A stretch of DNA of 12,098 bases from Prolixibacteraceae bacterium (GTDB lineage Bacteria > Bacteroidota > Bacteroidia > Bacteroidales > Prolixibacteraceae): assembly GCA_007116765.1 (NCBI GenBank), contig SKHV01000295.1, forward strand, positions 1 through 12,098. Direction: 5' to 3'. Of the stretch, positions 5,120-12,098 are shown piece after piece. Each line of letters starts with the position of its first letter. The stretch's first letter is position 1. The notes under the pieces were generated by a model. It did not search any database, had not been told where the DNA came from, and saw nothing but the letters and a program-made list of their open reading frames with translations. A program made the position numbers and the translations under genes.

Positions 5120-7732
5120 ATGAAGCAGTCAACTACTACTAAAAAACCTAAAGAAATAGTGCATATCGAGAATGTGGAACGTCCATCTCCCGATTTCCCC
5201 ATTGTGGGCATTGGAGCATCGGCCGGAGGCCTCGAAGCCTTAGAACAATTTTTTGAAAATGTACCCAATGAAAATGGAATGGCATTCGTGGTAATTCAAC
5301 ACCTCGATCCTACCCATGTGGGTATTATGCCCGAATTACTCCAACGCACCACCAAAATGAAAGTTGTACAGGTGAGCGATCGACTGAAAGTGCAAGCCAA
5401 CCATGTGTATGTGATTCCGCCCAACAAAAGCATGTCCCTGTTAAAAGGCTATCTGTTTTTGTTCGAGCCCGTTGAGTTACGGGGTTTGCGACTCCCTATC
5501 GATTATTTCTTCCGATCATTGGCCGAAGACCAGATGGAAAAAAGTATTGGAATTGTGCTTTCGGGTATGGGTTCCGACGGTAGCTTAGGATTACAAGCCA
5601 TAAAAGAAAAAAACGGCATTGTGTTGGTGCAAGATCCCTTAACTGCAAAGTTCGACGGAATGCCACACAGTGCAATAAATGCGGCCGTCATCGATATTGT
5701 AGCTCCCGTCGATGAATTGCCTTCAAAATTGATTGCTTATCTCAATCATAGTCCCGGAATAGTCCCGCAGCCCGAAAACGACGATAACAGCAAAACCAAC
5801 CTCGAAAAAATTATCATTTTGCTTCGTTCGCAGGCGGGACACGATTTTTCGTTTTACAAGAAAAATACCTTGTTCCGACGAATCGAAAGGCGTATGGGCA
5901 TTCATCAAATTAACAAAATTCCAAACTATGTTCGCTTTTTACAGGAAAACCCTAAAGAGTTAGACATCCTTTTTAAGGAGCTTTTAATTGGAGTAACAAA
6001 TTTCTTCCGCGATACTGCGGTATGGGATAAACTAAAAGAAGAAATACTGCCCGAATTATTCGCCGAATTGCCCAATGGGCATGTGCTAAGAGCCTGGGTG
6101 GTGGGTTGCTCAACCGGCGAGGAAGCCTATTCGCTTGCCATGGTTTTTAAAGAAGTTTCAGAAAAATTCAAAAAAGATAAGAATTTTTCATTACAAATAT
6201 TTGCAAGCGATATCGATAGTGATGCCATTGAAGTTGCACGAAAAGGCGTTTTTAATTCAAATTTACTTTTCGATGTTTCAGCTGAACGGGTCAGTAAGTT
6301 TTTTATCAAAGACGGGGAACAGTACCGGGTAAACACCAGCATTCGCGAAATGATCGTGTTTGCTCCACACAATGTGATAAAAGATCCTCCTTTTACAAAA
6401 CTCGACCTGCTTACTTGCCGTAATTTACTGATTTACATGGAACCCGTGTTGCAGAAAAAGCTGATGAACTTATTTCATTACAGTCTTAACACAGGTGGAA
6501 TAATGATACTTGGCAGCTCCGAGAATGAAAATTCTCATAACAAGCAATTTACCCCAATCGATACTAAATTAAAACTGTATAAACATTTTCCAAATCCAAC
6601 TAGCGATTTGTTGGATTTTCCCAGTTCATTTTCACATAGAAGGATACAACCAACGGTGGATATACAACCCACAAAAACTGCCGATAACATTCAGAATTTG
6701 GCCGATCAATTGTTATTGCAACATTTTGCACCTGCCAGCGTGCTTATTAATCAGGAAGGCGACATTATATACATTACCGGCCGCACGGGTAACTATTTAG
6801 AACCCGCTGCCGGAAAAGCCAATATGAATATTTATGCCATGGCTCGCGAGGGCTTGAGAAATGAACTGCCCGGGGCAATCCGAAAAGCAAAACAGAATGA
6901 CAAACCTGTTAAACTGCAAAATATAAAAGTGGGCACCAATGGGGGAGTTCAGTTTGTGAATATTACCTTTCAACACATCGAAAAACCCGACTCGATGAAA
7001 GGCTTGATTATGGTTGTATTTTACGACGTAGCTACCCCTCCCAAAGCAAGTGTAAAAAAACTGAAGCCGGGAGAACAAAGCTCTGTAGTTGACCGGCACG
7101 AACTGGAATTGGAACTGCAACACACCCGCGAAGAGCTGCAAAGTACCAGGGAAGATATGCAGACCACCCAGGAAGAATTGAAATCGGCCAACGAAGAAAT
7201 GCAAAGCACCAACGAAGAGCTGCAAAGTACCAACGAAGAACTGACCACTTCGAAAGAAGAAATGCAAAGCCTCAATGAAGAACTGCAAACCATTAATGCA
7301 GAATTGCAAAGCAAAGTAGCCGACTACGTTGCGGCGAATAACGACATGAAAAATCTGCTGAACAGTACCGATATAGCCACCTTGTTTCTCGATAAAGAAT
7401 TAAACATTCGCCGCTATACCGACCAGCTTACAAAACTGTTCAAGTTGCGCCAAAGCGATATTGGAAGGCCTTTTACCGACATGGTTACCGATTTGAATTA
7501 CCCCGAAATGACCGAACATGCCACCGAAGTATTGAATACCCTGGTATATAAAGAAACAGCCGTTTCAACCCGCGACGGAAAGTGGTTTACAGTAAGGATT
7601 ATGCCCTATCGGACATTCGACGACCGTATTGACGGACTGGTAATTACGCTTATAAATATAACTAAAGCAAAAAAAATGGAAGCAGAACTTGAAAAAGCAA
7701 GGAAAAGATTGAAGGAAAATAATTTATTATGA
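5120..7732 (+). CDS. CheB-CheR fusion with PAS domains and long signalling helix
   Basis: This 870-residue protein joins a receptor-methylesterase-like domain and a methyltransferase-like domain. The CheB domain (about 25-210) keeps the catalytic Ser34 (GIGASAGG), His61 (VIQHLDPTH) and Asp153 (SGMGSDG), but lacks the N-terminal receiver of classical CheB. The CheR domain (about 215-490) has the SAM-binding GCSTGEEAYSLAM at 329-341 and the RNLLIYM motif at 434-440. A PAS-like domain (about 523-635) follows, then a coiled coil of about nine heptads (671-733), a second PAS domain (about 738-850) and a short charged tail. No kinase domain follows, although many proteins of this class have one. 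The frame is open from a TTG at 5051, but that adds a Lys/Arg-rich segment encoded by repeat DNA, so I prefer the ATG at 5120, just before the conserved domain. No chemoreceptor, CheA or CheW is nearby, so its methylation target is unknown and may be non-chemotactic. Confidence 0.9.
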   Translation: MKQSTTTKKPKEIVHIENVERPSPDFPIVGIGASAGGLEALEQFFENVPNENGMAFVVIQHLDPTHVGIMPELLQRTTKMKVVQVSDRLKVQANHVYVIPPNKSMSLLKGYLFLFEPVELRGLRLPIDYFFRSLAEDQMEKSIGIVLSGMGSDGSLGLQAIKEKNGIVLVQDPLTAKFDGMPHSAINAAVIDIVAPVDELPSKLIAYLNHSPGIVPQPENDDNSKTNLEKIIILLRSQAGHDFSFYKKNTLFRRIERRMGIHQINKIPNYVRFLQENPKELDILFKELLIGVTNFFRDTAVWDKLKEEILPELFAELPNGHVLRAWVVGCSTGEEAYSLAMVFKEVSEKFKKDKNFSLQIFASDIDSDAIEVARKGVFNSNLLFDVSAERVSKFFIKDGEQYRVNTSIREMIVFAPHNVIKDPPFTKLDLLTCRNLLIYMEPVLQKKLMNLFHYSLNTGGIMILGSSENENSHNKQFTPIDTKLKLYKHFPNPTSDLLDFPSSFSHRRIQPTVDIQPTKTADNIQNLADQLLLQHFAPASVLINQEGDIIYITGRTGNYLEPAAGKANMNIYAMAREGLRNELPGAIRKAKQNDKPVKLQNIKVGTNGGVQFVNITFQHIEKPDSMKGLIMVVFYDVATPPKASVKKLKPGEQSSVVDRHELELELQHTREELQSTREDMQTTQEELKSANEEMQSTNEELQSTNEELTTSKEEMQSLNEELQTINAELQSKVADYVAANNDMKNLLNSTDIATLFLDKELNIRRYTDQLTKLFKLRQSDIGRPFTDMVTDLNYPEMTEHATEVLNTLVYKETAVSTRDGKWFTVRIMPYRTFDDRIDGLVITLINITKAKKMEAELEKARKRLKENNLL
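7109..7318 (+). repeat. In-gene 21-bp/heptad repeat (S-helix) in CheB-CheR-PAS gene
   Basis: From 7130 to 7318 nine consecutive 21-bp units encode heptads of the type E-E-[LM]-Q-S-T-N (EELQSTR, EDMQTTQ, EELKSAN, EEMQSTN, EELQSTN, EELTTSK, EEMQSLN, EELQTIN, AELQSKV). A tenth weaker unit (LELQHTR) sits at 7109-7129. The pattern is a two-stranded coiled coil that should carry signals between the first and second PAS domains. The DNA is also repetitive (GAAGAGCTGCAAAG-like), so unequal recombination could change the helix length in steps of one heptad. Confidence 0.85.
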
Positions 7733-7834
7733 GAGGGGTTGAACAACTATTTTAGATATGATTATTAACTATATAAAAGAACACATGACATGAAATTAAA
7801 CCCTTTCAGGGCTTTATGGATTTTTGCAGCATTT

Positions 7835-7856
7835 ACCGTGGGCTGACACCCACGGT
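7835..7856. repeat. Perfect 8-bp hairpin ACCGTGGG..CCCACGGT
   Basis: The arms at 7835-7842 and 7849-7856 are exact complements around a 6-nt loop (CTGACA). It is the strongest hairpin in the gap. No T run follows, so it is more likely a repeat module than an intrinsic terminator. The same GTGGG/CCCAC arms recur in the wider hairpin at 7968-8007. Confidence 0.7.
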
Positions 7857-7967
7857 TATTCAAATTAAGTTCCTTCAGAACTTTAAAAAAAAAGAAAATG
7901 AAGTTCGAACTAAATTGTGGATACAATCAGAATATGAACCAGCCACGAAGTGGCTAAATCTCAATAG

Positions 7968-8007
7968 CCGTGGGTGTTTGCTGAGCTTGCCGAAGCATAG
8001 CCCACGG
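7968..8007. repeat. Hairpin CCGTGGG..CCCACGG with TGAGCTTGCCGAAG core
   Basis: Arms at 7968-7974 and 8001-8007 are perfect 7-bp complements. Between them GCTT/AAGC (7985-7996) can form an inner stem. The core TGAGCTTGCCGAAG (7982-7995) differs by one base from TGAGCTTGTCGAAG at 4951-4964 in the other repeat block, so the two intergenic regions share a module. Confidence 0.65.
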
Positions 8008-8099
8008 ACAGAACAACAGGAAACACACAGCCCCGGAGGGGTTGAATATTAAAACAGAAAATAAAACTCAGCTCTGAAGTATAAAATAATAGATCGAGT

Positions 8100-10664
8100 A
8101 TGTATAGTGACGAAAAGAAACCAGAATCGGCTGACCTCCGACAAAAAGCAGAAAGGTTGTTGAAGAAGAAAAAACTTCATGCAAGTTCACAACTTTCTGA
8201 ACCCGAAATGCTGCGGCTGATCCACGAATTGGAAGTACATCAAATAGAGCTTGAAATGCAAAACGAAGAACTCGTTCTTGCGAAAGAAAATGCTGAGTTA
8301 GCAGAAAAAAAATACATCGAACTTTATGATTTTGCACCTACAGGCTATTTGACACTTAGCTCGAATGGTGAAATAGACGGACTGAATTTTATGGCTGCAC
8401 ACATTCTGGGCAAAGAACGTGCTTCACTGTTAAAAAGGAAGTTTGGATTATTTGTGAGCGAAAACACACGTTCAATATTCAATGAATTTTTCAAACTTGT
8501 TTTCACCAGTAAAGTGAAACAATTTTGCAGCGTTATAATTGAATCAGAAGGTAAACCGGCAACACATGTTAATATCGATGGTATTATCAGCCAGAATAAT
8601 GAAGACTGCTTTCTGACCCTGATTGATATAAGCGAAAGGGTGAAGTCTAAAATTGCCTTAAACGAAAGCGAAGAAAAATACAACATCACCAAAAAAGATC
8701 TTAAAAAGGCTCAGGCAATAGCACATATCGGAAACTGGAAATGGGACTTCAGAACAAAGGAGTTTATTTGGTCCGATGAAATGTTCAATATTTTTGGAAT
8801 TGACAAAGAAACATATTCCGGTTCATTGGGAGAGGTTATTGGCAAGGTGGTTCACCCCGACGACCTGCACTTGATTCTGCATTCGGACAATCCTGAGTTG
8901 ACACAGAAAAAATCAATTGAATACCGCATAATACTGCCCGATGAGTCGATACGTTACATCTGGGAAGAAGCTGGTGAAACAATTTACGACAAACATGGAA
9001 ATCCTTTGTTGTTAACAGGTATTGCTCAGGATATTACCGATCGTAAGGTGACTGAAATTGAGACTATCAGATCAAAAGAAGAAGCAGAACATGCTACCAA
9101 AATAGCCGAAAGTGCAAAAAGAAAAGCCGAAGATGCCGTAAAAGCAAAACAGCAGTTTCTGTCGAACATGAGCCACGAAATACGCACACCCATGAATGCC
9201 ATTATCGGGTTCACCAAAGTATTGCTTAAAACCGATTTGTCTGTAAAACAAAAGGAATACCTCTCGGCCATAAAAATGAGTGGCGATTCATTAATTGTAC
9301 TTATCAACGACATTCTCGATCTGGCAAAAGTTGATGCAGGAAAAATGTCCTTTAAAAATATACCATTCAGAATGGCATCGTCAATTTCGGCTATGCTCCA
9401 TTTATTCGAGCCAAAAATTCAGGAAAAGAATTTAGTACTGGTGAAAAATTATGACACAAAAATTCCTGAAGTTTTAGTGGGCGACCCGGTGCGCTTACAC
9501 CAGATTATTTTAAACCTGATTAGCAATTCCGTAAAGTTTACCACTCAGGGTGCAATTACCGTTAATGTTCATTTGCTTGAAGAAAATGAAAAGGAAGTTG
9601 TCATTAAATTTGCCATATCGGATACGGGAATAGGAATTGAGGATGACAAAATCAAAACAATATTCGAAAATTTTCAGCAAGCTTACAGTGGAACAACAAG
9701 TTTGTATGGAGGCACCGGTTTAGGACTTGCCATTGTAAAGCAACTTGTTGAAAAACAAAATGGTAGTATCTATGTAGAAAGTAAATTAAATGAAGGCTCG
9801 ACTTTTAGTTTCGTTTTGTCTTTTCTGAAAACAACTTCCGAAGCGGAATACGAACCCGAGTTTGTGGAAATGGATCCGGAAGTACAACACCTCAAAATAT
9901 TGGTGGTCGAGGACATTGAGCTTAATCAGTTGTTGATGAAGACTATTATAGAGGATTACGGATTTGCCTGCGATGTGGCCGCCGACGGTAAAATTGCCAT
10001 AGATAAATTACAAACAAATACCTACGATGCCATTCTGATGGACTTGCAAATGCCAATAATGAATGGCTTTAAAGCCACTGAATACATTCGGAACACGTTG
10101 AATTCCAACATACCCATTATTGCATTAACCGCCGATGTAACCACGGTTGATTTAGCAAAATGCAATGCTGCAGGAATGAACGACTATATCGCAAAACCTA
10201 TTGACGAAAAGTTGTTGTACAACAAAATTATTGGATTGACGAAGTCAAACGCTCCGGTAGTGAAAAAAAAGCAAGATAGTGTAGAGCAAAAATTAGATTC
10301 AAAGTGCACAAACCTCGATTATTTAATACATCGTACTAAATCAAATCCTCACTTAATGATCCAGATAATTTCAACCTACCTGGAACAAACACCCGCACTG
10401 GTCAGCTTAATGAAGCAGGGCTTAATCGATAAAGATTGGGATATGCTTTACTCGGCAGCACACAAATTGATACCTTCATTCTCAATTGTGGGGTTAAGCA
10501 GTATTTATGGAGACATGGCCAAAGAAGTTCAGGAATATTCTAGCAAACAGATGGAAATTGGAATAATACATGAACAGGTTATTCAACTCGAAAGCATTTG
10601 TAAGCAAGCATGTAGTGAATTAGCAATTGAGTTAGATACCCTTAAAAAATCACTCGATGAATAA
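8100..10664 (+). CDS. Hybrid histidine kinase HK2 (coil-PAS-PAS-HisKA-HATPase-REC-Hpt)
   Basis: This is an 854-residue soluble phosphorelay kinase. Residues about 10-72 form a charged coil with the motif HELEVHQIELEMQNEEL. PAS 1 (about 75-180, starting LYDFAPTGY) and PAS 2 with a PAC-like end (about 200-315, AHIGNWKWDF to AQDITDRK) follow, then a coiled linker. The kinase core has His359 in SNMSHEIRTPMN, N-box Asn472/Asn476, DTGIGI from Asp508 and GGTGLGL at 537-543. The receiver has Glu604/Asp605, phospho-acceptor Asp648 and Lys699. A C-terminal Hpt-like domain has His788 in AHKLIPSFS. All relay residues are intact. The catalytic half is a close paralogue of HK1, while the coil and first PAS match the downstream HK3. 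The ATG at 8100 has no Shine-Dalgarno, as is usual for this phylum. The end overlaps the next gene by 8 bp. No receiver gene lies nearby except the one at 4277-4711. Confidence 0.93.
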   Translation: MYSDEKKPESADLRQKAERLLKKKKLHASSQLSEPEMLRLIHELEVHQIELEMQNEELVLAKENAELAEKKYIELYDFAPTGYLTLSSNGEIDGLNFMAAHILGKERASLLKRKFGLFVSENTRSIFNEFFKLVFTSKVKQFCSVIIESEGKPATHVNIDGIISQNNEDCFLTLIDISERVKSKIALNESEEKYNITKKDLKKAQAIAHIGNWKWDFRTKEFIWSDEMFNIFGIDKETYSGSLGEVIGKVVHPDDLHLILHSDNPELTQKKSIEYRIILPDESIRYIWEEAGETIYDKHGNPLLLTGIAQDITDRKVTEIETIRSKEEAEHATKIAESAKRKAEDAVKAKQQFLSNMSHEIRTPMNAIIGFTKVLLKTDLSVKQKEYLSAIKMSGDSLIVLINDILDLAKVDAGKMSFKNIPFRMASSISAMLHLFEPKIQEKNLVLVKNYDTKIPEVLVGDPVRLHQIILNLISNSVKFTTQGAITVNVHLLEENEKEVVIKFAISDTGIGIEDDKIKTIFENFQQAYSGTTSLYGGTGLGLAIVKQLVEKQNGSIYVESKLNEGSTFSFVLSFLKTTSEAEYEPEFVEMDPEVQHLKILVVEDIELNQLLMKTIIEDYGFACDVAADGKIAIDKLQTNTYDAILMDLQMPIMNGFKATEYIRNTLNSNIPIIALTADVTTVDLAKCNAAGMNDYIAKPIDEKLLYNKIIGLTKSNAPVVKKKQDSVEQKLDSKCTNLDYLIHRTKSNPHLMIQIISTYLEQTPALVSLMKQGLIDKDWDMLYSAAHKLIPSFSIVGLSSIYGDMAKEVQEYSSKQMEIGIIHEQVIQLESICKQACSELAIELDTLKKSLDE

Positions 10665-11022
10665 AGAAAATGGAACGCTGCTTCGCCAAAAGGCAGAAAA
10701 AAAATTATCAGCTAACAAGCGGAAAGATATTTCTGAAAGCTATATGATGAAACTTGTTCATGAATTGGAAGTGTATCAATTAGAGCTCGAAATGCAAAAC
10801 GATGAGCTTGTGCTTGCTAAAGAAAAAGCTGAGCTTGCTGAAAAAAAATATGCCGAATTGTATGATTTTGCTCCTTCAGGTTATTTGGCGCTTTCGAAGA
10901 AAGGCGAAATAACTGAGCTAAATTTCATGGCCGCCCACATGCTATGCAAAGAGCGTTCGTTGCTAATAAATAAAATGTTTCAATTTTATATTTCCAAAGA
11001 AACTCGTTCCGTTTTTTATTAA
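10657..11022 (+). CDS. HK3 5' fragment: coil plus truncated PAS
   Basis: This 121-residue open frame holds the charged coil (HELEVYQLELEMQNDELVLAKEKAELAEKKYAELYDFAP) and roughly the first half of a PAS domain, ending at SVFY before the TAA. It is closely similar to residues about 10-125 of HK2. A half PAS domain is unlikely to fold well, so on its own it is probably inactive, although the coil could still pair with that of HK2. Confidence 0.6.
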   Translation: MNKENGTLLRQKAEKKLSANKRKDISESYMMKLVHELEVYQLELEMQNDELVLAKEKAELAEKKYAELYDFAPSGYLALSKKGEITELNFMAAHMLCKERSLLINKMFQFYISKETRSVFY

Positions 11023-11103
11023 TTCTCACACGATCTTTATGCCAGTAAAGTTAAACAAACGTGCGAAATAGAGTTAGGGTCAGAAGGAAACCAGACTACA
11101 TTT

Positions 11104-11919
11104 ATGAATATTGAAGGCATTGTAGCACAGGATGGCAAACAATGTTTACTGACCTTATTTGACATTACCGACAGTAAAAATGCAGCCATTGAGTTGACCA
11201 AAGCCAAAGAAAGGGCAGAGGAGAGCGACCGGTTAAAATCAGCTTTTTTAGCCAATATGAGCCACGAAATACGCACCCCCATGAATGGTATTTTGGGCTT
11301 TGCCGAATTGCTTGGCGAACCTGACCTTGTCGGTGATAAGCAGCAGTATTATATCAGCATCATTGAGAAAAGTGGAAAACGGATGCTAAGCATCATTAAC
11401 GACATTATTGATATCTCTAAAATCGAATCGGGGCTTATGAATGTCAATATATCAAAAGTAAACATCAACAAACAAACAGAATATATTAAAACAGTTTTTA
11501 AGCCCGAAGTAGAAGAAAAGGGCATAAAGTTATCCATCAAAAACGGGTTAGCTGATAAGTTGTCAATGGTAGAAACCGATCGGGAAAAGCTCTATGCCAT
11601 TTTGATTAACCTCGTTAAAAATGCCATCAAATTTACTAAATCAGGCAATATTGAAATGGGTTATAAAAAGAGGGGAGACTGGCTCGAGTTTTATGTGAAA
11701 GACACCGGCATTGGAATACCACTTGAAAAGCAAAAATCTATATTTGAACGCTTTGTTCAGGCCGACAGCTCAGATGTTAAGGCATTTGATGGTACAGGTT
11801 TGGGCTTATCCATATCAAAATCGTATGTCGAAATGCTGGGAGGTAGCATTTGGGTAGAATCAATCGAGGGAGTTGGATCAACATTTTATTTCAGGCTTCC
11901 TTACAATTATGTATCCTAA
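11104..11919 (+). CDS. HK3 3' fragment: histidine kinase core
   Basis: From the ATG at 11104 this frame gives 271 residues: the end of the PAS domain (MNIEGIVAQDGKQCLLTLFDITD), a short linker, HisKA with His54 in ANMSHEIRTPMNG, and a complete HATPase_c ending in VGSTFYFRLPYNYVS. If translation restarts here it would produce a kinase without its sensor. No clear ribosome-binding signal is seen, and the ATG matches a position inside the PAS domain of HK2, so the start is a consequence of the upstream stop rather than a natural gene start. The core is diverged from those of HK1 and HK2 outside the H-box. Confidence 0.65.
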   Translation: MNIEGIVAQDGKQCLLTLFDITDSKNAAIELTKAKERAEESDRLKSAFLANMSHEIRTPMNGILGFAELLGEPDLVGDKQQYYISIIEKSGKRMLSIINDIIDISKIESGLMNVNISKVNINKQTEYIKTVFKPEVEEKGIKLSIKNGLADKLSMVETDREKLYAILINLVKNAIKFTKSGNIEMGYKKRGDWLEFYVKDTGIGIPLEKQKSIFERFVQADSSDVKAFDGTGLGLSISKSYVEMLGGSIWVESIEGVGSTFYFRLPYNYVS

Positions 11920-11927
11920 GTTTCTAC

Positions 11928-12046
11928 CCACATTTAATCCCTAACGGGATTGTTTGGCAGGCTGGTTTTTATACTTACAACCTATGTTCAACGGTTTTTT
12001 CTTCGGTGGGGATCATCGTCCACATTAATATCTATCGGGATTGTTT
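11928..12046 (+). repeat. Imperfect direct repeat downstream of HK3
   Basis: A 28-bp unit at 11928-11955 (CCACATTTAAT..CTAACGGGATTGTTT) recurs with a few changes at 12020-12046 (CCACATTAATAT.CTATCGGGATTGTTT), about 92 bp apart. The interval and the rest of 11920-12098 show no gene. It may be a repeat element or the ends of a short mobile unit. Confidence 0.5.
11936..11951 (+). terminator. Candidate terminator hairpin AATCCC..GGGATT
   Basis: A perfect 6-bp stem with a TAAC loop lies 16 bp after the HK3 stop and is followed by GTTTGG, so the T run is short. Its position at the end of the gene pair fits a terminator, but it is part of the direct repeat above and could simply be a repeat module. 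Confidence 0.35.
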
Positions 12047-12098
12047 TATCAAAACAATATACCATATCCGTTTTAATAAACCCCAACCACATATTACA

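Larger units (their letters stand above)
7733..8052. repeat. Chain of short hairpins bounded by GAGGGGTTGAA direct repeats
   Basis: The gap between the CheB-CheR gene and HK2 holds no convincing gene. It contains consecutive small palindromes: CCCT/AGGG (7801-7811), ACCGTGGG/CCCACGGT (7835-7856), AAGTTC/GAACTT (7867-7883), AGCCAC/GTGGCT (7941-7955), CCGTGGG/CCCACGG (7968-8007) and CCCC/GGGG (8031-8041). The same 11-bp string GAGGGGTTGAA lies at both ends (7733-7743 and 8036-8046); the first directly follows the upstream stop codon. Similar strings of hairpins occur as dispersed elements in Bacteroidota genomes and can be mobilised by REP-associated transposases (recollection, not tested). An open frame of 78 codons at 7816-8052 runs through the hairpins and looks spurious. 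Confidence 0.65.
10657..11919 (+). pseudogene. Histidine kinase HK3 (coil-PAS-HisKA-HATPase) split by an in-frame TAA
   Basis: The region reads as one 420-codon kinase apart from a TAA at 11020-11022 (codon 122). The frame is the same before and after the stop, and the translation past it (FSHDLYASKVKQTCEIE) continues the PAS alignment with HK2 (EFFKLVFTSKVKQFCSVI). HK2 has Glu where the stop falls, so a single G-to-T change of GAA would explain it. Domains: coil about 5-72, PAS about 73-175, HisKA with His203, HATPase_c with DTGIGI from Asp349 and GTGLGL near 380. There is no receiver or Hpt. The start overlaps the end of HK2 by 8 bp (ATGAATAA). It may be a recent pseudogene, a sequencing error, or two separate products, described in the two following entries. 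Confidence 0.75.

Noticed and set aside
6797..7314. Long antisense open frames (170 and 97 codons) opposite the CheB-CheR-PAS gene
   Set aside because: They mirror the coding heptad repeats and give low-complexity Phe- or Ser/Cys-rich products; the sense strand has a clear domain protein.
7748..7756. TATTTTAG as a promoter -7 box for HK2
   Set aside because: It misses the consensus TAnnTTTG, is about 340 bp from the start codon and has no -33 partner.
7816..8052. 78-codon open frame in the gap before HK2
   Set aside because: It reads through at least five hairpins of a repeat block and its translation shows no domain.
4701..8101. ATCGAGTAT shared by the response regulator end (4701-4709) and the HK2 start (8093-8101)
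   Set aside because: Nine bases without further flanking similarity can occur by chance.
11020..11022. Stop-codon recoding in HK3
   Set aside because: TAA is not the codon used for selenocysteine (UGA) or pyrrolysine (UAG), and no recoding structure is evident just downstream.

Overview
This window looks like a stretch of Bacteroidota chromosome, most plausibly from the Bacteroidales/Marinilabiliales side of the phylum. That placement is inferred from low to moderate GC, A-rich leaders without Shine-Dalgarno sequences, one good TAnnTTTG-type promoter box, and protein families common in that phylum. No RNA gene, CRISPR array or transposase gene was found.

Layout: (1) 2-1528 is the 3' part of a gene for a glycosyltransferase fused to an alpha-helical, toroid-like domain; its start lies outside the window. 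(2) 1529-1719 is an AT-rich promoter region. (3) 1720-4711 is a tight three-gene unit: an AraC-type regulator with an HMA-like N-terminus, a hybrid histidine kinase (PAS-HisKA-HATPase-REC-Hpt, called HK1 here), and a single-domain response regulator that overlaps the kinase by 8 bp. (4) 4712-5119 holds dispersed-repeat material, including a 7-bp tandem array. (5) 5120-7732 encodes a CheB-CheR-PAS protein with a long heptad-repeat helix. (6) 7733-8099 is a chain of short hairpins. (7) 8100-10664 encodes a second hybrid kinase (HK2) whose catalytic half is a close paralogue of HK1. (8) 10657-11919 is a third kinase (HK3), overlapping HK2 by 8 bp and split by one in-frame TAA. (9) 11920-12098 is non-coding, with a hairpin and an imperfect direct repeat.

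Functionally this is a signalling locus. HK1 and HK2 each carry a complete His-Asp-His relay, and the stand-alone receiver at 4277-4711 is the natural final acceptor. The DNA-binding protein has no receiver, so its link to the relay is unknown. The CheB-CheR protein is not accompanied by chemoreceptors, CheA or CheW, so it may act in a sensory pathway other than chemotaxis.

The most interesting signals are evolutionary. HK2 looks like a mosaic of the HK3 sensory half and the HK1 catalytic half. HK3 is interrupted by a single nonsense codon with the reading frame intact on both sides. Both hybrid-kinase genes end in the same kind of 8-bp stop/start overlap. Two intergenic blocks around the CheB-CheR gene are built from repeats that share a motif.
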